From Maribacter_C sp047345145 (GTDB lineage Bacteria; Bacteroidota; Bacteroidia; Flavobacteriales; Flavobacteriaceae), in assembly GCF_047345145.1 (NCBI RefSeq), contig NZ_JBLFER010000001.1, positions 1,054,001 through 1,118,000 of the forward strand: a stretch of DNA of 64,000 bases. The letters are read 5' to 3'. The position numbers and the translations under genes were made by a program. A model generated the notes under the pieces. It was not told the DNA's origin. It worked only from the letters and a program-made list of their open reading frames with translations, and ran no database searches. Below, piece after piece: positions 58,841-64,000 of the stretch (its first letter is position 1; each line of letters starts with the position of its first letter).

Positions 58841-58844
58841 ACTT

Positions 58845-60116
58845 TTAGCCTACCGGCCTTCTAAGGCCTAAAGCTCTTAAAATATCACCTCCAAATGTTC
58901 TAATACTCTCGTCGAGAGGAAGATCTATATCAAATGCACGCTCGACAAGCCAGTATAGTGATACCACTATCAAAATGGCTGATAAATACACCAAAATTTT
59001 CGGGTATGATTTTAAGTTTCTTAAAAAGTAAAGAATAGGAAAAATAAGGGCGATAATAAGTACTTGCCCTATTTCTACTCCAACATTGAAACCTAATAAA
59101 GTGAGTGTTAAAAACTCTCCTTTAAAGCCTAGCTCTCCCATAACACTAGCAAATCCGAAGCCATGAAAAAGTCCGAAGACAAAAGCAATAAGCCAATCTT
59201 TTCCTTTAAAAATAGGCTTGATATTATGATACGCCGCCAAGCCTATAGACAAAGCAATAATTGATTCTACGAGCCTTGAGGGCAGTACAATGATGTTCAG
59301 AGCCGCTAGACTTAATGTAATTGTATGGGCAATTGTAAAAAAGGTGATTATTTTTAAAATGTATAAAAACGCAGGACGAAACCTATCTACGGGAGCCCAG
59401 CCCCAAATATTGAATTTACTTTTTCCCACCTCCATGTTTGAGCCTACTGTAGCAGTTTGAGTACGTCGTACTACTGACGGTAAGATTAGAGCCAACAAGA
59501 AAAGAATATGGTCTAAACCTATCCAAATGTGCCAAATACCCTGTTCGACCATAGCGACAAAACCTTTCCAATAAGATTTTTCCGTAAGATCAAGAGTTTT
59601 GGTGACAGCTCCTTCTTTAAAATCAAGAGCAAACATAGTCTCGTTGTTTACCAAACCAGCTTTCCAGTTGTACTCCATTGTCAATAAATTCCGAGTATTC
59701 GGATTCTCCTTGATAAATGCAGAATAGGTAACTAGCAAATCATCCGGTAAAGTTTCAGAATTTTCAAGATGGAAAGGTATTTTAACGAAATAGCCGAAAC
59801 TTGTCCAAACCATAGAGCTATCAACATCTGTGAAAAGTATCTTATGATCGCCATATTTAGAAGAAAAAGAAGTGTTCTTTAGTAAATAGGCCTTTATCAT
59901 ATCAACATGTGGCTCAATATCTGCCCATTTCGGATACTTTGGTAAATTCAAACCAAATGCTTCGTTTAGCTGATTCACATTGATTTCAAACCTTGCATCA
60001 ATACCAGCTTCTTCATAAACACGCATGTATATGATGCTTTGATCTGGTTGATGAGAATACGATATAATAGGGAACAACAAAAAAGCCCAAAGAATGAGCG
60101 CTAGTAGTTTTTTCAT
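58845..60116 (-). CDS. HupE/UreJ-type membrane protein
   Basis: 423 aa. Signal peptide (MKKLLALILWAFLLFPIISY), then a roughly 180-residue extracytoplasmic domain (SIIYMRVYEEAGIDARFEIN), then at least six membrane helices. HIWIGLDHILFLLALILPSV, FFTIAHTITLSLAALNIIVL and FGLFHGFGFASVMGELGFKG carry the conserved His/Asp residues of the HupE/UreJ_2 family. Family members are linked to nickel import for hydrogenase and urease, though many have unknown roles. Its presence as first gene of an NRPS operon, 4 bp before the synthetase, is unexpected and could reflect metal supply or export. Confidence 0.85.
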   Translation of the reverse strand: MKKLLALILWAFLLFPIISYSHQPDQSIIYMRVYEEAGIDARFEINVNQLNEAFGLNLPKYPKWADIEPHVDMIKAYLLKNTSFSSKYGDHKILFTDVDSSMVWTSFGYFVKIPFHLENSETLPDDLLVTYSAFIKENPNTRNLLTMEYNWKAGLVNNETMFALDFKEGAVTKTLDLTEKSYWKGFVAMVEQGIWHIWIGLDHILFLLALILPSVVRRTQTATVGSNMEVGKSKFNIWGWAPVDRFRPAFLYILKIITFFTIAHTITLSLAALNIIVLPSRLVESIIALSIGLAAYHNIKPIFKGKDWLIAFVFGLFHGFGFASVMGELGFKGEFLTLTLLGFNVGVEIGQVLIIALIFPILYFLRNLKSYPKILVYLSAILIVVSLYWLVERAFDIDLPLDESIRTFGGDILRALGLRRPVG

Positions 60117-60535
60117 AGTTATTTTTTTATTTGAATCAAATAAGAAAATAGATAGCTTGTGATTTAGGGTGGCTATTATTTCCTATAAAATTAATAATAA
60201 AACCTAGGCAAACGCAACGTTTTGGTATAAATCGAATCTATTGCCTATAATGTTAGCCATAGGAACGACCAAAGCAGATGGGTTTTACGTAAATCTTAAA
60301 ATATGCTTGTAAATATGGTACTATTTTAAAAATAGTGAAGCTGAAAATGTTAATTTTTCGATGATTGAACATTATTGATGGTTAACTAACCCTCCGATTT
60401 TTAAAATGATTCATGAGCTTGACTTAACTTTGTAATCAAGTTTTTTTTGCGGTTTAATCACTATCTTTTACTGCGATAATGGTTTAATAAGCATTTATTT
60501 TGACCTGAATAAATTAAAAAATTGCTCCAACAATA
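60117..60535. other. Divergent control region of the NRPS cluster
   Basis: 419 bp without genes between the HupE-like gene and the carrier-protein gene. Holds a TAACTTTG -7 element for the plus strand (60425-60432) and a repeated GGTTTAAT (60452-60459 and 60481-60488, 29 bp apart) that might bind a regulator. No minus-strand -7 element is clear. Confidence 0.5.
60425..60432 (+). promoter_or_regulatory. -7 element TAACTTTG for the carrier-protein/NRPS operon
   Basis: Exact TAnnTTTG, about 104 bp before the ATG at 60536. No clear -33 box. Confidence 0.4.
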
Positions 60536-60763
60536 ATGAACGAAACAATAATTAGCTATATCAAGAATGAAATTACATCCGAACCTACGATAAAGATTGC
60601 AACTAATGATAGTCTTTTAGATACAGGAATTGTAGATTCAATGGGAATGATGAAACTCATTCTATTTCTTGAAAAGCAGTTTAAGAAGCGTGTTCCCTCT
60701 GGGGATATGACCCTCGAAAACTTCGAAACTGTAGAAAAAATAGCTAAGTATTTTTCAGCCTAG
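60536..60763 (+). CDS. Free-standing acyl/peptidyl carrier protein
   Basis: 75 aa. Four-helix carrier fold with the phosphopantetheine site in LLDTGIVDSMGMMKLILFLE (Ser of DSM, about residue 36) and C-terminal NFETVEKIAKYFSA. It lies 16 bp upstream of the large NRPS and is in the same operon. Because that NRPS starts with a condensation domain, the carrier may present the first acyl or aminoacyl unit. That loading role is inferred. The Sfp-type transferase at 52750 should activate it. Confidence 0.88.
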   Translation: MNETIISYIKNEITSEPTIKIATNDSLLDTGIVDSMGMMKLILFLEKQFKKRVPSGDMTLENFETVEKIAKYFSA

Positions 60764-60779
60764 AAACCAATCTTACGCT

Positions 60780-63700
60780 ATGGAAGAAAGAAAAGAGAGT
60801 GCTTTTGCGCTGACTCAAAGTCAGTTGCAACTTTGGGCGGGACAAAAGTTAAACCCTGATTCTCCACTACACAATACTGCACATACCTTTAAAATACATG
60901 GAAAAATTGAAGAAGAAGTTTTTCAAGATGCATTCCAAGAATTAATCCGTAAGATAGATGCCTTGCGCACCATTTTTGGTGAAGAAAACGGTATCCCCTT
61001 CCAGTCTGTTTTATCAGAATTAAAACATAAAGCCGATGTTGTTGATTGTACTTCGATGTCAGCGTCTGAAATTGGCGATTTATTACACAACAGGTCCAAA
61101 AAAACCTTGGACCTTTCAAAAAAGGCGTTTGATACTGCTTTATTAAAAGTTGATGAACAAAAATATACATGGTTCCTAAATATGCATCATTTAGTGACTG
61201 ATGCTGTTTCTGCAACCCTTGTCTTTAAATATCTATCTAGCATTTATCAGCATATTAGAGAAAATCGATTAGAGGAAATGGTTGCTATCCCTTCCTTTAA
61301 AACTTATGCTGATTTTGAACATGAAGAACGATCTAAATCTGAAAATGATGATAATAAGAAGTATTGGCGAGAGAAAATCGAAACGATAAAGGAACTTCCT
61401 TCTCTATATGGATCTCGATTTAATCAAAAAACAACAGAATCCACAAGAATATCGGTAAAGCTTGGTGAACAACGTACTGAAAAACTTAAGCAACTTGCTG
61501 AAAACCCTGAAATTAAAGGGTGGACACAGAATTTGACTTTTTTCAATTTACTATCCGCGGTTTACGCTTCTTTTATTTATCGAGTTAGTGGACAAAAATC
61601 TTTTGCTTTTGGGGCTCCCATGCATAACCGAACGAATAAAAACTTTAAAGAAACTGTTGGCCTATTCATTGAGATATTTCCGGTGCTAGTCAAATTTGAG
61701 GAAGATGACACCTTCGCCGATATTCTGAATCGCATAAAACTTGAGAGTAATGACTATTTACGTTTTGCGCAACCGGGAATGGTAACTCCTGAAATTAGCA
61801 GTAGCTTCAATTGTATTCTAAACTTCATTAATGCCAGTTTCGCTGATTTTGATGGAAATAAAGTAGAATCAGAATGGATGCACCCGGGCCATATAGATAT
61901 TTCGCACCAAATGCGATGTCATGTAGTAGATTTTGATGATAAAGGGGAATTAGAACTTTTATTTGATTTAAATCATGGTGTATTTAATGAAAGTTTGATT
62001 GAAAAGGTTCCGAATCATTTCTTAAAATTGTTTGATGCCTTTTTGGAAGATATCCATACGCCTATTCATAAAATAGGTTTATTGACAGCCGAAGAAGTAG
62101 AAAGTAAAACTCGACTGAAAAACCAAGAGCCTACTCAAACTTTGGTTTTGAATGCTTTCAAAAAAGCAGTTGAAACTAATTCTTCAAAGAATGCTATCAG
62201 TCAAAAAACAATTGGCCATACTTTCAAAGAGCTTAACGAAAAATCGAATCAGCTAGCTGCTTTTTTGATGAAGTGCGGCGTTGAAAAAGGTCAAAAGGTG
62301 GCAATTCATATGCCTCGTTCTATTGATTATGTAATTAGCGTTATTGCGACTTTAAAAACGGGAGCTGCTTTTATCCCGATTTCATCAGATCAACCGTCAG
62401 AACGCATAAAATATATAGTTTCTGATGCCAAATGTGCCTTACTCCTCACAAATTCTGAGCTTGAGATTCATTTGGATGAAAGCTCTATGCCTGTAATATC
62501 CTTAGATAAAAATAGACAGGAGATTGACGAATTTAGTACTAAGAATTCAAATATAGCTCCACTTAAAGAGGACTTAGCTTACATTTTATATACTTCTGGC
62601 TCTACAGGAAACCCTAAAGGTGTTCTAATTTCACATGGAGCCTTAGCCAATTATCTAACATGGGCAAAGTCATATTATAAAAATGATGACCCTTTCGTTT
62701 TTCCATTGTTCACTTCAATAGGCTTTGATTTGACAATTACATCCACATTTTTGCCTTTAATTACTGGAGGAGAATTAATAGTTTATAAAGAAAGTAGTAC
62801 CGGACCAGATATTGCTCTAATGGAGGTTTTGGAAGAAAATAGAGTTAATAGTATAAAACTAACACCTTCTCATTTAGCATTGATACAAGGAAGCGATTAT
62901 ACCCAATCGCAAATAAAAACCATGATTGTAGGTGGTGAGGATTTTAAAACTAAGATTGCCAAGGGAATTCAACAGAACTTCAATTCTGAGCTTCAAATTT
63001 TTAATGAATATGGTCCAACGGAGTCAACCGTAGGTTGTATCGTTTCACAATTCTCAGAAAATCAACATAAAAGTATATCTGTACCAATAGGTGCTCCTAT
63101 TGCTAATGTTCAGGCGTATATTTTCGATGATCATATGAACTTGGTTCCCGAAGGAGTAGTTGGACTTTTGTATTTGGGAGGAGAAGGCTTAGCAAAAGGT
63201 TACTTGAACTTGCTTGAACTAACTTCAGAAAAATTCATTTCGAATCCATTTAATAAAGAGGAAAAATTATACCAAACCGGCGATTTAGCTCGTGTTAACT
63301 CACAAGGAGATTATGAATACTTGGGAAGAGTAGACGAACAAGTTAAACTAAAGGGTTTCCGAATAGAATTGAATGATATCGAGGCTAACTTATTAAAGCA
63401 TCAAGGTATTGAAAATACCGCGGTCGTTGTAATTGAGAATGAGAAAGCTATCCCAGAAAACGAGGTGATTAATTGCTCAGAATGCGGACTGCCTTCCAAT
63501 TATCCAAATACCGATTTTGATGAACATGGTGTTTGTCATGTATGTACCGCTTTCAAAGGCTATAAAGAACAGGCCCAAAAGTATTTCAAAACTGAGGACG
63601 AACTTCGAAGCATATTAATGTCTAAGAGAGGAAAAAGCCCGAATTATGACTGTATATCTTTATTAAGCGGAGGAAAAGATAGCACTTACATTCTAGCTCA

Positions 63701-64000
63701 ATTAGTAAATATGGGCTTAAAAGTACTTGCCTTTACTTTAGACAACGGATACATCTCTGATCAAGCAAAAGGTAATATTGATCGCATCGTAGGTAAACTA
63801 AATGTCGACCATGTGTATGGAACAACCGAACACATGAACAAAATATTTGTTGATAGTCTACATCGTCATCATAATGTCTGTAATGGTTGTTTTAAAACTA
63901 TATATACCCTTGCCACTCAAATTGCATTAGAAAAACGTATTCCGTTTGTAGTTACAGGTCTTTCGAGAGGTCAGTTTTTCGAAACAAGATTGACAGAAGA
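60780..64000 (+). CDS. NRPS with C domain and an adenylation domain interrupted by a PP-loop domain (3' end outside window)
   Basis: At least 1073 residues from the ATG at 60780. Condensation domain about 10-450 with HHLVTD (136-141). Adenylation domain from about 470: YTSGSTGNPKG (604), NEYGPTE (742), TGDLAR and a8 GRVDEQVKLKGFRIE (849-863). Instead of a9/a10, residue 899 starts a second domain: CSECGLPSNYPNTDFDEHGV, CHVC, SLLSGGKDSTYILAQLVNMG (PP-loop, SGGKDS 963-968), then CNGCFKTIYTLATQIALEKR (1034). This matches PP-loop ATP-pyrophosphatases of the N-acetyl-sugar amidotransferase type. Pocket residues D-L-T-K-I-G-E-V-G fit the Asn code. The remainder of the A domain and a carrier domain should lie beyond 64000. 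Confidence 0.9.
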   Translation, partial: MEERKESAFALTQSQLQLWAGQKLNPDSPLHNTAHTFKIHGKIEEEVFQDAFQELIRKIDALRTIFGEENGIPFQSVLSELKHKADVVDCTSMSASEIGDLLHNRSKKTLDLSKKAFDTALLKVDEQKYTWFLNMHHLVTDAVSATLVFKYLSSIYQHIRENRLEEMVAIPSFKTYADFEHEERSKSENDDNKKYWREKIETIKELPSLYGSRFNQKTTESTRISVKLGEQRTEKLKQLAENPEIKGWTQNLTFFNLLSAVYASFIYRVSGQKSFAFGAPMHNRTNKNFKETVGLFIEIFPVLVKFEEDDTFADILNRIKLESNDYLRFAQPGMVTPEISSSFNCILNFINASFADFDGNKVESEWMHPGHIDISHQMRCHVVDFDDKGELELLFDLNHGVFNESLIEKVPNHFLKLFDAFLEDIHTPIHKIGLLTAEEVESKTRLKNQEPTQTLVLNAFKKAVETNSSKNAISQKTIGHTFKELNEKSNQLAAFLMKCGVEKGQKVAIHMPRSIDYVISVIATLKTGAAFIPISSDQPSERIKYIVSDAKCALLLTNSELEIHLDESSMPVISLDKNRQEIDEFSTKNSNIAPLKEDLAYILYTSGSTGNPKGVLISHGALANYLTWAKSYYKNDDPFVFPLFTSIGFDLTITSTFLPLITGGELIVYKESSTGPDIALMEVLEENRVNSIKLTPSHLALIQGSDYTQSQIKTMIVGGEDFKTKIAKGIQQNFNSELQIFNEYGPTESTVGCIVSQFSENQHKSISVPIGAPIANVQAYIFDDHMNLVPEGVVGLLYLGGEGLAKGYLNLLELTSEKFISNPFNKEEKLYQTGDLARVNSQGDYEYLGRVDEQVKLKGFRIELNDIEANLLKHQGIENTAVVVIENEKAIPENEVINCSECGLPSNYPNTDFDEHGVCHVCTAFKGYKEQAQKYFKTEDELRSILMSKRGKSPNYDCISLLSGGKDSTYILAQLVNMGLKVLAFTLDNGYISDQAKGNIDRIVGKLNVDHVYGTTEHMNKIFVDSLHRHHNVCNGCFKTIYTLATQIALEKRIPFVVTGLSRGQFFETRLTE

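Overview
The window comes from a member of the Bacteroidota, most likely a marine flavobacterium (Flavobacteriaceae, Maribacter/Zobellia-like). This rests on the low GC, the many TAnnTTTG promoter elements with few Shine-Dalgarno sites, small SusX-era lipoproteins and beta-barrels, a FadN-type beta-oxidation operon, flavobacterial dispersed repeats and family-level protein resemblance. The species is not determined. No tRNA, rRNA, CRISPR array or intact transposase was seen.

Layout. 1-2 kb: a truncated EF-hand protein and a minus-strand ECF sigma / membrane anti-sigma-like / Spy-like operon. 2-12.3 kb: an rRNA m5C methyltransferase, an M20 amidohydrolase, an alpha/beta hydrolase, a beta-propeller lipoprotein, a polysaccharide-lyase-like lipoprotein, a DUF559 nuclease-fold protein, a SAP protein, and a coupled DUF2892-SRPBCC-lipoprotein-sigma operon. 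12.3-14.8 kb: an AT-rich accessory island with an Abi/UG-type reverse transcriptase (candidate anti-phage DRT) and a membrane protein. 14.9-20.3 kb: purL, then a Tat-exported DinB-like gene followed by a decayed second copy of the purL 3' end, a 40-aa minus-strand small protein, and a 160-bp palindromic MITE-like element abutting fadD. 20.3-29.4 kb: fatty-acid degradation: fadD, then a marR gene behind a perfect 28-bp palindrome, then fadN, a four-helix-bundle gene with inverted-repeat ends, fadA and fadE. 29.4-40.6 kb: a beta-barrel gene bracketed by duplicated fadE 3'-end/terminator sequence, a PLP decarboxylase, a TolB/SnoaL fusion, an MFS carrier, M28 and M1 peptidases, a Crp/Fnr regulator and a DUF2147 protein. 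40.7-52.6 kb: core genes purC, phoH, SAM hydrolase, dnaN, mnmE, the redox-repair set msrB-selO-x-msrA, a class IV aminotransferase and a small membrane transporter.

52.7-64 kb is the left part of a divergently arranged nonribosomal peptide cluster. Minus strand: HupE/UreJ-like membrane protein, a C-A-PCP-TE NRPS, a UGT-type glycosyltransferase and an Sfp-type phosphopantetheinyl transferase. Plus strand: a free-standing carrier protein and a large NRPS that runs off the window end. In that NRPS the adenylation domain, whose pocket residues read as asparagine-type, is interrupted just after core motif a8 by a CxxC / SGGKDS PP-loop ATP-pyrophosphatase domain resembling N-acetyl-sugar amidotransferases. 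This is the most unusual object in the window.

A second theme is genome plasticity. There are heptamer-periodic repeats, REP-like palindromes, 25-bp repeats read in frame inside purL and mnmE, and two loci where a gene sits between an intact and a decayed copy of a neighbour's 3' end.
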